Origin: Auanema rhodensis
Taxonomy: Eukaryota > Nematoda > Chromadorea > Rhabditida > Rhabditidae
Assembly: GCA_964057225.1 (NCBI GenBank)
Contig: OZ059899.1
Span: 6,758,001 to 6,822,000, forward strand
Length of the DNA: 64,000 nt
Direction: 5' to 3'
Under the pieces are notes generated by a model. That model made no database searches, was not told the DNA's origin, and worked only from the letters and a program-made list of their open reading frames with translations. Below, one piece after another: positions 1 through 12,420 of the stretch. The first letter of the stretch is position 1. Each line of letters starts with the position of its first letter. The position numbers were made by a program, and so were the translations under genes.

Positions 1-1477
1 ACTTATCCTCAAGAAGTGGTACAGAAGCAGAATAATAGAAAACTCTGAATACATAAATTTTTAAAATTGAAAAAAATAAAATATGCTTACTCATGGTCAT
101 ATTTAGAAGCAACAGTTTCCAAGTTTGAATACTTGGCCTTTCTGACGTGCATCATATGGTTAACTTCATTCATCAATGGCTCGATTTCATCCTGACGATA
201 TCCGGAGTACTTGTGCAAGACAGGGGTCCAGGTGGCGCTCTTAGATTTCATCTTAAGAGCCAAAAGGAAACAAGCAGCAGCAAGTCTAGACTCAGAAGTT
301 CCGACGAACTCGTAGAACAAAAGAGAAGTCTCAAGAATGTAACGAGCCAAAGTCAAAGTAGCCATATCAGCTCGGCAAGTCTTGAAAGTAATTAAAATAT
401 ATTTTGAATAGAAAATAAATATCATACTCTAGCATATCGTCTAACGAAGCTATAACTCAAAGGAGCACCAAGATCATAACCGACAGTTTTCAGTAGCTTC
501 ATTTCCATTCGAATAAGGTCTTCGCGAGTAAATGTCTCATCAGTAACATATAAGAAATCATCAATAAGAGGAGGGCTTCTTTCCTAAAAATTAAAAAGTA
601 ATTGACAAAAAGTAAATAATCAAACATCAAATTTGCTAGCAATGAACAAAGCAGCGCAAGCAATGAGCTGCAGTTCACTCTTGGGAGTGACAACTTCAGT
701 TTCCAAATACAAATCTACAAGTTTAACAGCAAGATACAGAGTTTCGTGGTTGAGTTCAAAGGTTTCTTGGATCTGAAAGATGAGATTAGAATTTAAAATA
801 ATTTTAAAAAATTGTCACCTCAACCATCCAGTCGCACAAAATAGCTCTATTTTCTTTTCTCACAAATTTTTGAGTTTTCATGTAGTCAGAAACTTTGAAT
901 GCTCTCTGAATGAAGCGTTCGTAAAAAAAGTCTGATTATGGTTTAATACTTCTCTGGCTCTTCCATATTTGAAGATATCCAGAGCGAACATGTGAACAGA
1001 AAATGGATCATTTGCACATTCACTGTCAAAATCGTAATTTGGGCACGGATCTTCAACGGGGATCTCAATAACTGAAGCTTCTCTGAAAATAACAAAATTA
1101 ACACGAAATATATCAAATTTACAAACTTGTTTTCGACTTCAAGAACAACACCAAGATCACCAGCGCTGTTAGATCTCTTGCCACTACGTTTGTTAGAAAT
1201 TTGCTTTTTCTCAGCATTAAGAATCTTCTTCGAAGAATCAATTAACACATTAGATATAGCCTTAAAACCGTATAGTAGAAAACTTTAAATAAAATTTAAA
1301 CTTACATTGCTCAAATCACATAAGGCAGCTCTTTTAGCTTTAGGTTCACCCTTCACGACGTTTTCGTCGACGACGGCAGGCTTACGGCCACGCTTAGCAA
1401 GAGCGTCGACTGAACATTAGAACGTAAACAAATCGTATGAATAAAATACCTGGTTTTGTTGGTAAAATCCCAGCCAT
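1..1477 (-). CDS. CCNB3: Cyclin B3-type mitotic cyclin, 3' end cut off by window edge
   Basis: Mitotic cyclin that activates CDK1 in the nucleus. The protein starts MAGILPTKPG and continues after a short intron into a basic stretch ending in RAALCDLSN, a full destruction box (RxxLxxxxN) for APC/C-driven degradation. The cyclin box contains NRAILCDWMVE, ETFELNHETLYLAVKLVD and KFDERSPPLIDDFLYV, then EMKLLKT and YSFVRRYAR. These read as the cyclin B3 subgroup rather than B1/B2. Seen: GT-AG introns of about 44-46 nt, including one at about 906-949 that joins GRARE to RAFKVSDYMKTQ in frame. At the left edge a TAA follows YDHE, but a GTAAG donor overlaps it and splicing to the next acceptor gives HEVFYYSASVPLLEDK, which fits the usual B3 C-terminus. 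The gene therefore probably continues beyond base 1. Family identity is confident; the exact 3' end lies outside the window. Confidence 0.93.
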
Positions 1478-2586
1478 GATATTATTAGCATTAGTACTGC
1501 GGCTTCTGAGCATCATCTTCACAGACGTTTATACACACAAGTTATAGTACAGGAACAGATAAAGGTAAGTAAATGGAGCCCAAGGAAAGTTAGTAAGAAG
1601 CCCTGCAAGTTGAACATGAAAAAATAATACTGGTGTCTTAAAGGAACAATTAAAAAAACAGCCGCTCCACTCTGCAGAACTAGTATAAATGAAGTGAACA
1701 GACGCCACAGGGCGTCCAATCCCTCAGATACAGTACCACACGCAACATGATAGAAAACAGTAATATAAAATAATTCTGCTATTGTACTTTATCTGATTGC
1801 TCCTTAGGGCTTTCTAGATCAGTAAACAACCAGCTATTAGAAGAATGTTTGAATATAATGATAAGTTATGGTCATCTACTGTCAACAGGAGGCAATTCAA
1901 ATCCCGCCGACGCACGTTAGATGTGCAGGTTAGCGAGCGGCGCGAATGCCAAAAATTTAAAGAGAAGTATCTTTTGACCTCTGTAGTCTGCTGTTTGTAT
2001 CTCAACCATTTTATTATAAAACATTTATTTCTTAACTTTAATAAGATGGAGATAGAGCAGAAGTCAAAGAAAATTATATAAATATATATATTTATGTAAA
2101 TGTAAATGTGTAAATGCATTTGACGTAATATGGATGAAACTATGAACTAATACATATTTTCCAATATTAATAAATTATGGGGCAAGATACAGCCAATTTC
2201 TAAGATATAGAGAAGTTCAATTATGAAAAAGTTAGATCAGAATGAATCTTATCACGAAAGTCAAAGAAAACGAGCGTTAACAGCTTTACACGAATACTGA
2301 CCGACCGAGCTACCCAAGCCGGAGTGAGAGACATGCCGGATGAACCGGCCACATGTGATCTGGGTGTGGTGTGGGACAGGTCATCTAGATTGGAAATAGC
2401 CTTTTGGTGTTTATTATGACCCTGGGTCGTTTTTTTTTTGCTCATAGCATGTGCTAGAAGGAAGTTACGACTCGATATTATCGGTTAATGTCAAAAGAAT
2501 TGCTAAAAGCTACCTAAAAATGATTGGAATGAACAGGATTGATTTTTGTATTTGGTAAAAGGGCTCCAATAAAGTAGTGAAGTGAT
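1478..2586. other. Intergenic stretch between cyclin B3 and QSOX, no supported gene
   Basis: About 1.1 kb upstream of cyclin B3 and downstream of QSOX. Short open frames exist on both strands but none shows family similarity or good splice continuity. Two spots, about 1880-1950 and 2285-2385, are clearly richer in G and C than their surroundings and could be remnants or small RNA genes; I could not fold or match them. Confidence 0.5.
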
Positions 2587-5146
2587 TTAAACCCTTAAAC
2601 GGAATAGTGAAGACATCGTGACAGGAGCTGGTTTAATATTAGAATAATAGTCTAATAAAAACTCCTTAGTCAATGCATCGTCAGAATTAGTTTCAGAAGT
2701 ACAATTTGTACAAAGGAATGTAGCGGGAAATTGATATTTTGGATACATTGGATCTTCTGAGTCACGTCCTCTTAATCGAGTATTTACAATGTTATGGGCA
2801 CGCCACAGATACATGAATACATCTTCAGGCGTTTTCACCTAAAAATGTACTGTAAGTTGAAAAAAAAAAGATGATTACTTGAGTCTCCATTCGGAATGTA
2901 TTCGTTGTCATTTTCAAAAAATGATCCCTACAATGATTACATCCAAAGAAATTGCCAACCCAGTCTCTAATAGATTGCAATATTGGAAGAGGTTGGAAAT
3001 CAGCAGCTGAAAAAAAAAGAGAATTCTATTCATCGAAACAAATCTACCTTGCGTAGCTTTAGCTTTATTATAAGCAGTGACTGTTAGTGTGTGGAAAGTG
3101 GTCCATAATCCACAAGTGTATCCACGATACTGTGGAGTAGATCCTCTACAATGATCCCACTCAGCTGACAACGGGAATGGGTGTCCAGCAGCTTCCTAAG
3201 TTATATTTGTTTTTATACTTTACCTCTCATTTGAATTATACCTCTGCTGCAATAAACTCTTTTTGATAGTCATCAATCGAAATTTCGTTTTCTAGTCCTC
3301 GAGTTTCCAAGAAGTCACGCAATCGAGAAAATACTTGAACTGCACGATTTGTCCGATCCAAATGGGTCTAATTGGAAAAAATAAGTACATAGATTAAAAT
3401 ATTATTTTACTTGATTTAGATTCAAATATGCAACTGGAAGATTATCAATCAACAAATTAATGAAGGAATGTAATGCTGTTAAATTGGTGCCAGAAAGAGG
3501 AGCTCCTGTTCTGGCTGTTTCTCTGTATAATGCATACCGCATTGCTTTCAAAATATCAACTTCCGATACATAGTACAGTTTTGCACATCTAATGAAAAGT
3601 ATTTAAACAAAATGAATTGTCAACAAACTTTTCTGGATCCGCTTCGCAAGGATCTGTTTTGTTTTTTCGGCTGCTAAACTGAATTGTCTGAAGATCTGTG
3701 TCGGAGACTGAGATGAAGTTTTCAATTTCAGTCAGTAAAAGTCGTCTAAGTCTGTAAATCACATAATTTACAAAATAATTATTTAACTTCCGTTTACTCT
3801 ACAACAAGAACAGGATTGCGTTCTCCTTTTTTGAAAATAGCCAAGGAAGGAAAATCATTTATACTCAAAGCATCAGTTAATGCATGGTTTTTCAAGCATC
3901 GTCTGGCAATTAGAGTATCTTTATGCTTATGTAAATCGAGAAGTAACTAAAGTGAAATATTTCATGGTTTTATTTCCGAACAAATCATATCTAACCTGAG
4001 CTCCAGTTAAACTGGATTGATGATTTTCAAACACGATTGCCATATATTGAGCTGAAGCTGTTCGACCTTGCCATAAATCTCCATATGTCAGTATGCTGGA
4101 GATTTATAATAAGTAAAAAAAGTAGTATTAAAATGTGGAAGCAATCTATGTCTCTGTTAATTTTTCTACTGCATTTTTGACAGCAATATTTAAGCTTAGT
4201 ACATTATAAGCTACATCAATTTCTAACTACTCTTTCTTTTCTTATAATAAAACCTACTCATTTTCGTCCCAAAGTTTTAAGCTGAAATAAATTTACATTC
4301 TTGGAAAAAAATTTAATTTTTCAAAATGATTGATACGATTCGTTACTTACTCTCCGAGGAAGTCGAAAGTCGGCCAATCATCAAAACGGTTCACAGCATA
4401 ATCATCCATTACAAACTGAATTATAGATATAAATATAATTATGAATTTCTTAAATCAGTTTTCATACCTTCGTTAAATCATCTCTTAATTCAGCTATAGA
4501 TTGATGAGCTTTCATTTGAGTACTTGCCAGAGCTTCTGTTGAGTTTTTCGGGAAATACTAAACATACATATATGTACATATAATTGATTGTTACATCAAT
4601 TTGAATTTTATTATTATTTTTAGTTTCTCGACATATTGATCGGTTGTATACTACCAACAACAAACCTAAAGAGTCCACAAATGTTTTTCTTTTATGTCAT
4701 TGAAAGACGACACATAATACAAAAGACTAAAACAAGATACCTTCATATATGGGAAATATTGTACCCCATTTGCTCGACATGTCGCTTCATTCATGGAATC
4801 TGCGCAATTCATAGCAGCAAGACGAACTACATTTTGCCATCCACGAATATCATTAGCTAAAGCTTTGTAAATAGGAGCAAAGGCACGACAGTGTCCACAC
4901 CAATCCGAATAAAACTGTTATGTAAAATTATATTTTTATAGTTATAATACGTTTTTATACCTCGACCACATACGCAGGACAGTTCTCACCTTCACAAAAA
5001 ACTGTATCATTAAAGGTGGAAGCGTCAAGTTGAATAACGTAGTCTTCAGGTGAATACAGAGTTGGATTGCTTCCTTTAGGAATTATTCCATAATAGGCCT
5101 GTTCTCCAAAAGCATACCGAAACAAAAGTAAGAATATAGGCAACAT
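2587..5146 (-). CDS. QSOX1: Quiescin sulfhydryl oxidase (flavin-linked disulfide formation)
   Basis: Secretory-pathway enzyme that oxidises thiols to disulfides and passes electrons to oxygen through FAD. Domain order matches the family: signal peptide (MLPIFLLLFRYAFG), thioredoxin domain with active site WCGHC in FYSDWCGHCRAFAP, a second redox-inactive thioredoxin-like and helical region, then the Erv/ALR domain with WTTFHTLTV, FFGCNHCRDHF (redox CxxC) and VFMYLWRAHNIVN, plus the third CxxC as FLCTNC. The product ends SLFRLRV without a C-terminal membrane anchor, so I expect a secreted or luminal form. The start at 5146 was chosen because it opens the signal peptide and lies 9 nt after a TTTCAG acceptor; a longer upstream frame (MRSVLL...) would run through that acceptor. 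Introns are many and short. QSOX1 versus QSOX2 cannot be decided by eye. Confidence 0.93.
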
Positions 5147-5162
5147 CTTGCGAAGCTGAAAT
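5147..5162 (-). promoter_or_regulatory. Probable trans-splice or 5' UTR acceptor of QSOX
   Basis: ATATTTCAG ends 9 nt before the chosen start. It excludes the upstream Met from the mature message. Confidence 0.5.
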
Positions 5163-8100
5163 ATTATCATTAAAAGTACGCTACGCAACCACGAAAGTAC
5201 GAAAATTTATTGCGATGGGATCAAAATCTGGATAAGCTGACAAACAATTTGAGTGCCGAGAAGAAAATGTCAAAGTGACCGGATTCTGGACATATCCTAA
5301 TGATTTAGAAAAGTGTCAAGCCGGTCACAATAGATCAAATGTCAAATTGGATTAGAATAAACAAAGTTTGGAACTATAATTGAGGAACTGTTCAAGAAAA
5401 TAAGGAAAACTGAATTCGATGACTGATCCTTTAAAAATCCAGCTCAAGTGAGAAGGCTGACTTTTGTGACTTTATCATGTGAAGATGTTGAGCTAATAAT
5501 ATCTGGCAATCTATTTTTATTTTGCACATCTCAGTATTATTGATGATTGAACAAACAAATTAATTAAGCAACCATGAGCTAACAACGTTTCAAAATGTTT
5601 CTGACTCAAATAGAACAGCCGTGTTTTTTAAGATATCTATAGAACTCAGATAAACTTTTGGAAAAGCTTTGATGTCGTCCTTTTTTTCTGAGAAAAATGA
5701 ATATGATGGATGAATGAATGACAGAATTTTTTGCGATCGATGAGAATGAATTTTTAGAAATCATGTTTCAATTTTAAAAAATTCAGTTTCTTTCTTTTTA
5801 ATAAGGAAATGTTTCAATTTAGTCTCACATAAAATTCGTAGAATATGTAACAATATGATAGTTTTTTCATTACAGTTATGAGAATGAAAATACGAATATC
5901 TTCTGCTTTTTTTTGCTTAAGAACCACTTTTTTTTGTACGAGAACTGAACTTTGATAAGAGAGACGGATGTGTCCAAAGACAGAGGAATGAAAATAATAA
6001 ACTTAAAGTGCTCCGAAGAAATTGAGCTCATAGACAGTTGACATGAAAATTTGAATCCAATTTATAAACTATAATAGGAAATCGGAAAAGAAAATGTCTT
6101 CTAATGTAAACGTTAAAACATAACTTTGATCTTATAGAACTTCGAAAAACGACTGACTGAGGGAAGAATGACTATTACATGATGTGGTTCCAGGATTCTT
6201 TATTTTTGATTCAAAGGGTCAAGAACAAAATTAGATTTGAACTTTGCGAACACTCAGACAATGAATAGTTCTTACATAGAGGTGGACAAATAGTTCAAAC
6301 TTGGCTAGTGAAATTAAAACAAAATCAGAAATATATGAAGACGAACACTAAGAAAATACATAAAGTTCTTTCTAGTCAAACAACACAAGGTGTGAAAAAT
6401 TTAGAGTAAATCTGTAATGTTATTTGCAGATTTTTTTGAAAATAAAGCTTCCAATGACAATCCACAAATATAAATACAGAAGATGATCAGCGACAGAGAA
6501 AATTCCTAAACTGCACGTTGTCCGTGCAGAAACAAGTGGTAAATACATAGATTTGAAATAGATTAAGCCTGAGAGGACAAGCATAGAGCGATGACGAAGA
6601 AGACGAAGAGGAGGAGGAGCTTGACAACCAAGGAGATGAAGATGAAGGGTAGGAAGAAGATGATGACAGAGAAGAACAAGAAGAACGAGATGTAGTTCAA
6701 CTAAAAAGGGAATAAACGATCCTACCGAAAAGAAGAAAGCTTCGAGAATGATTATCGTCGGTTAGAAAAATGTTCAGGTTAAGTTTCGACTTTTGTCACG
6801 ATCTCTTTCAATGAGCAAAGCTAAGCTCTTCAGAAACCAATAGAAATAAAAAAATGTCTGGGTATCAAATAAATATTCGCGTTAAATGTTTTAAATTATT
6901 TACTATACCAACATTTTTGCATGCCATAGATATCGTCACATCTAAATACAATATTTACATCAAATTTAAAATTAGTTTAAACGTGAGCCTTATCTTTTGC
7001 TAAATTTATCTCTCAGCCTCACACGAATAATCTTCTCTCTTTCGTTCTTGGATTTTAAAAGAATTTCAAAAGATGATATAAGCTGCTGACCGGCTCTTTC
7101 TCGCTATTCTCAGCACCAGTTTTTTTTTGCTTCTTGTAGTGAAGTAGGTGTTGATCAGGAAAAAATATTTAAAACAAACAACTTGTGTAGCAGACATGTT
7201 CAAGCTGCATAACTATTCGCAATCATAACTGTTTTCTAGAATTGTCAAATGAATGGTGAAGAAATGAATTTAACTTCAAAAATACTAAGGCTCAAACATC
7301 ATATAGTGGACTGTCAAGATGTCGGTCAAACTATTCTTTTAGATAACAGCTATTTAAACCTTTATGCAGTTCAAAGAACCATCAAGTAAAATTCAGAGCA
7401 TCTGGTACAAAGGTAGACTGGATTGAAGACTATTTGTGTTGAGACTGACCCTTTGACCAAACAAGGTAAGTTTCTCCGCTTCGACATCTAGCTCTCGATA
7501 CCGCTCACCTTTCTTCAAACTTTTATATTGTTTTCTTTTCATTCCTACTCTCTGATCATTTCTTTCTCTTTCTCGTTATCGAGTTAGGAATTTGCTCTAT
7601 TCTTATAAGGCAAAAAGAACTTAAAGTATATATTATTGATCAACGAATGAAAAAGAAAGATTGAAAGGGCATGTCTACTTGAGATGAAACAAGTAGAAGA
7701 AGAAATGAAAAGATTCATAATGTACGCATATATAAAAGGATGTAGTCCGAAGTTTTTTCATGGCCGAGAGGTTGAAATGTAACTTCAAAATAAAAGCGGT
7801 GCATAAAGTTCGGCTCGAATACTTCGCATTTTTCTAGTTCATTTGCTAAGTTTGAAAAAGGTTTTGAATTATTGAACAACATCAATCAACATATAACAAT
7901 GAGGATGTGAATGTCAGAAAGTTGAAAGAAATATGAACAGGAATGAACAATTTCCAATTACTCAACTTTCCTTTTTTTCTGGACACTGAAAAGAAAAATT
8001 AACTCGACGAATATGATCTAGACATGACATTACATGGATCTTAGTAGGCCAAATGAAGAACATCATATGGCTTAAATAGAAATAGGTTTAGTGAAGTCGT

Positions 8101-10328
8101 CGATGACGAGATGTTTCAAAACTAAGACGTGAGCCCAGAAACAAACAAACGTTATGTGATGAAAGGGAACGTCTTGGTTGATGGTTAAGAAAAAAGCAAA
8201 AGAAGATGGTCAACTTCTTTCTCTCAATATGTTGAATAAGCACCCACCGAAATAAAGATTATACCATATAAGAAAGAGACCGGTGGGGGATAAGGATAAA
8301 GCAACTAGTCGACATAAAGGCAACTACCACAAATAACAATAAAACAACTTTGTAAATTCAAGTGAAAATCATGTGGACACATAAATCGGTTGATCCATAA
8401 GTAAACGTAACGCGGAACAATTATGATATTTAAGAAACATTCCATATTATTTCACCTCAATACTTATCTCATAATACCATGAACTAGTTAATGATATTGT
8501 AAAGCAACAATTGTAGAAAACAAACCGATATTTTCTTATTTATGATCTCAATGTTTTCACTCAGATACATTAAACCATAGATGTGTACATGACATTATGT
8601 GTTTTAATACTATTGTCACAAGTTTCTTTTTTGTGTGTTGTCTCATATAAAAAAATTCTTAAATAAAAAAAACTGCATGTGTTACTTCCAAGGTATCAAA
8701 ATGTTTTTCTTATGTTTAACAACGTTGGTTTTTAAGGTTGTTAATAATGACTATTGGTAAATAAAAATATTTGTTTTTCAAGACCAACCCTTCATTCCAA
8801 TCATACCAATGCAAAAATGGCAATCGGAAATTTCTTTTTTCATCATCTTCTCAGATGTCTTCACATATTTGTGCTAGTTTGTTTTTCTAATGAAAAAACA
8901 CATGACAAGAGTTTAACAGGCTCGGATAGCAACAGCTTTGTTGTATACAACTCTTATCATTTCTGAGTTTTTCACTCTACTATTAACTTTTACTCTAAAA
9001 AAAATTCAAAAACTAAAAAAATGAACTCTAATTATCTTATAAATTAGCTATTTTTTAAATTAAAGCCTTTGATAAATTATCATGATTTCGCATATATATC
9101 GTTATTTTATTTATTTCTTTCCTCCAAATCTTTTTAGTTTTCTATTATATTTCTAACACTAATAGCATTTTATGACTATTATATATAGATATATAATAGT
9201 TTTACAGTTTTTTCTTTTAAACTTTTATTAATGCAAAACAATTGCTGTTATTCGAATTATCTGGTTTTTAATAGTATTAATTAAATTACTCTAATACAAT
9301 CAAATAATCAATTTTCTCATAAACTTTCATAGGTTCTCTCCTTTTTTGTGATTAATAAGGAACAATATAAACTTGATACCTAATATTTACATACTTAGGT
9401 TTTTAATATATTATTTCCAAACAGTCATATACCAGTTTAAAATTATTAATTCGTTTTTAGTTCACAACAATTTCATAAATTATCAAAATATCAGAATGAC
9501 TCTTGACTCGTACGTGAAAAGCATTTTTTATCTAATACATGATTCTTCTTTATTTTGTTCATATTAGTCTTTGAAACAATTTAATTCATTAAAATATTTT
9601 ATTTCTTTTGAATAATTTTCTGAGTTCACCACGGAGGTAATAACCATAACTGATTAAAGTCGGAAGATAGGAATATTTAATTTGAACAATATAAAGAACA
9701 TTATAAAAATATTCGATGTAATTAAAAACATAGTAACCCGTAACTTCAGAAGTAATAGTTGCATTTGTGACCCTTTCTTTGTGCTGCATGTTATCACAAT
9801 GGCGAATATTTTCGATTACTGTGTAATTATGTTTCCAATGTATATGGCATTGCTTCTGTTATATTTAGTGGGTACATGATACACCGTTGAAACAATATAT
9901 TTTTCTTCCTTTTTAAGTAAATTTATTAATATTTCTATCTAGACTTTCAATATCTTAATTCAACTAGACTTCTTAAGACCTTTATTTATGTAGTTGCGAG
10001 TCTTGTATAATTACTGGAAATTAATAAAAACTATTTATTGAATGTTAAAATAATCTTTCACATAAACAAAAACAAAAATATTAAGGAAAGACGTTAAAAC
10101 AAATTACACTGTTGCTGCGTATACCACACAAAACTTTTCACGTACAGTTTAAGCGTCATTCTGTGCAGGGTGTCTGCTATCTAAAGCATATATTTAAGCT
10201 TCAAACCTATAAATAATATATTAGTTTTAACTATATTCAGAGTTTGTGTATATAATGCCCCATAATCGAATAAATGTTTTTACGGAATAAAAAACTTCCG
10301 TCATACATTGAGGGTACTCAAGGGAGAT
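5147..10328. other. Gene desert with one purine-rich acidic-coding-like patch
   Basis: About 5.2 kb of AT-rich DNA upstream of QSOX and Salvador with no frame I can support. Much of 5200-8400 looks purine-rich on the + strand. About 6589-6715 reads as a run of Asp/Glu codons but is broken by stops. A stretch at 8990-10300 is very AT-rich. Promoters of both flanking genes must lie here, but I see no specific motif. Confidence 0.55.
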
Positions 10329-12012
10329 ATGTTCGACGTGCGAGTCCGCCGAAAGTACCCTCTGTGTCGTGTAAGTTTGATGTTTTATCAATTGAAATCA
10401 GTTTATTGTTTAGCTCATAATGTTGTAAAACAGTCTCCTCAAAGCAGCTCTTCGAAAGATTCACCATCCAAGTCGGGCTCTATTAGTCATAATCACCTGG
10501 GACATCAAAATGATGTTGATAACGGAAATGACTCTGTAGTATCTCTCTTACAGGTGAGCAATATAATTTTGATTAGATAATTAGCTTGGTAAAGCATTGA
10601 AACTGTGCAACGTGTCATACTTTTTTTTTATTTTTTAACTCATTTTATCTTCATATTTGTAACATTCCTGTATTTAAGGCCTATTCTGGAAACGAGCCAC
10701 CTTCATATAATTCATGTGTTAATAATAATTTAGGATCAACTTCTCAACTTCATGTATAATTAATTTAATCGTTTTATTTTTTCAAATAGTTTTTTTTATA
10801 GACTCATCATTCCCATATGCCTGACTATGCGAGCGGGAATCGTAGTCCTCAGCCCGGAGCTCTATCTTCTCATAGTTTCAAGTTAGTATTTATTTTAAAA
10901 AATAATATTTTTTTGTATTAGTGATCCTCGTCGTGAGCATGCACATCGAAAACCTCTAACTACATCTCATAGTATTGGTAATGTTGAATCATATTTGGAT
11001 AACTATGAACCTAGGTATCTTTAAATATTTATGTAATATTTTAATGGACTTTTTTCTTTTTTTAGTAGTAGTACATACATCGTTCCCCAGCAGCGGTTTG
11101 TTTCTTTGCAAAACTTACCTAGTAAAAATATAGGATCTTCTATTATAGGTTAGAACTCTTTTTATTTATGAATTGTATTTGTTTATGGATTTTGGTACAA
11201 TTATGTACATGAATATTAAATTTAGGTGACGACTGTTTAGTTTCGGGTACTCCACAACAAGATGACTTACCGCTACCGCCCAACTGGACAATCGAAGTTA
11301 CACCTGAAGGATTGAGGTACAAACTCAAACATAAAGCTTTTTTAATTATTGAAAGTATTTTGTAGATATTATGTTGATCATAATAATTGCCGAACGCATT
11401 GGATACACCCATTGGCTAAAGAGAGTTTACCACCACGGTGGAGGAAAATATTTCACGAAAAAGATGGGGTTATTTATTACAAGTGAGACTTTCTCATATA
11501 CTATAAATTATTCAAACATTTTCAGTGAGGTTGAGATGAGATCCCAAGTAGAACATCCTGGAATAGCTGCACCAATTAACAGAACTGAATCAATGTTGGT
11601 AGCAAGTCATCGAGCTGAAAGTGCTGTTGCTAATCTTAATATTATCGACTCTGAAGGTTTTTTTTTGATAATTTCTTGAGAGTTTCTTGTATGCTGTGTT
11701 TACAGAAGTTCCCGGGTGGCTACTCTTATATTCGCAAGCAGATTCGAAATTTGATCATCTGTTAGAAGTATAGTTGTTTTCACTTTTTTTGTGTCATTCT
11801 TATATTGCAGTGGGATCTTTTTCATACTAGCCAGTTAGAAGAATTTGAATATATGATGCTAAAATTGTATAAACAGGATGTAATTGAAACTGTTAGGAGG
11901 TATACCTGTTGTGAATTTGAATTAATTTTTTTTTCTATTTAGGTACGAAAGAATGCGAACAATGCTGAATAGAGAAATCGTAAGGCGAACTCAGCCACAT
12001 CCGAGGGAATAA
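10329..12012 (+). CDS. SAV1: Salvador homologue, Hippo pathway scaffold (WW-WW-SARAH)
   Basis: Scaffold that binds the Hippo/MST kinase and promotes Warts/LATS phosphorylation, restraining Yorkie/YAP. The recognisable C-terminal half holds a first WW domain (LPLPPNWTIEV ... YYVDHNNCRTHWIHPL), a second WW-like domain (PPRWRKIFHEKDG ... YYNEVEMRSQVEHP), the linker EVPGWLLLYSQADSKFDHLLEWDLF and a SARAH helix (QLEEFEYMMLKLYKQDVIETVRRYERMR), ending RRTQPHPRE. The second WW lacks the second tryptophan, as known Salvador proteins do. The N-terminal half is Ser/His-rich and low in similarity. The start is the ATG at 10329 (MFDVRVRRKYPLC), followed by a GTAAGT donor; an upstream TTG frame is not preferred. 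Introns are about 40-130 nt. The function assignment rests on the WW-WW-SARAH order and is confident; the N-terminus is less so. Confidence 0.93.
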
Positions 12013-12420
12013 TGGACAGTTTTATTTTGTACATATTTTTACGAGCTTAATTTTGACCGACATAGTGACAACTCTTACTTTGCAATATTTTTCCTCATAC
12101 TTTATCAACAGCTCAAAGTTAATTTTAGACGCTTCAGATCTTGCCTTGATTTATTGTGATGATAGTGCCTCAATATGTAATAGGACTCATAAAGAGAATT
12201 TCGTAAGCTCTAATATCTGTGCACACTTGAAATTAGAAAAACAATTTATTTCGATTTAGGCACAAGGTATTTTTCTCTAGAACGTATCCTACTGTTAATG
12301 TGTATGTTGAAGATTATGTTTTTGAAAAGACCAAAATCTTCATGATCCACAGATACAAATATCAGTAGGAGTATTTATTTTTTGATATGTTCCTGCTGAG
12401 ATGTTAAATTGGCTATACAC
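12013..12420. other. Convergent 3' region between Salvador and an unknown membrane gene
   Basis: About 400 bp tail-to-tail interval that must hold both 3' UTRs. No further gene is visible. Confidence 0.6.

Noticed and set aside
932-949. An apparent 18-nt GT-AG intron in cyclin B3
   Set aside because: Its length is a multiple of three and removing it does not change the frame; the conserved cyclin box is reached only by a 44-nt intron sharing the same donor and ending ATTCAG.
1880-1930. tRNA B-box-like sequence TTCAAATCCCGCC
   Set aside because: No matching acceptor stem, D-arm or anticodon arm could be laid out around it.
2221-2445. Open frame of 74 codons on the minus strand starting MSKKKTTQGHNK
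   Set aside because: No homology recognised and it ends in low-complexity sequence without joining another exon.
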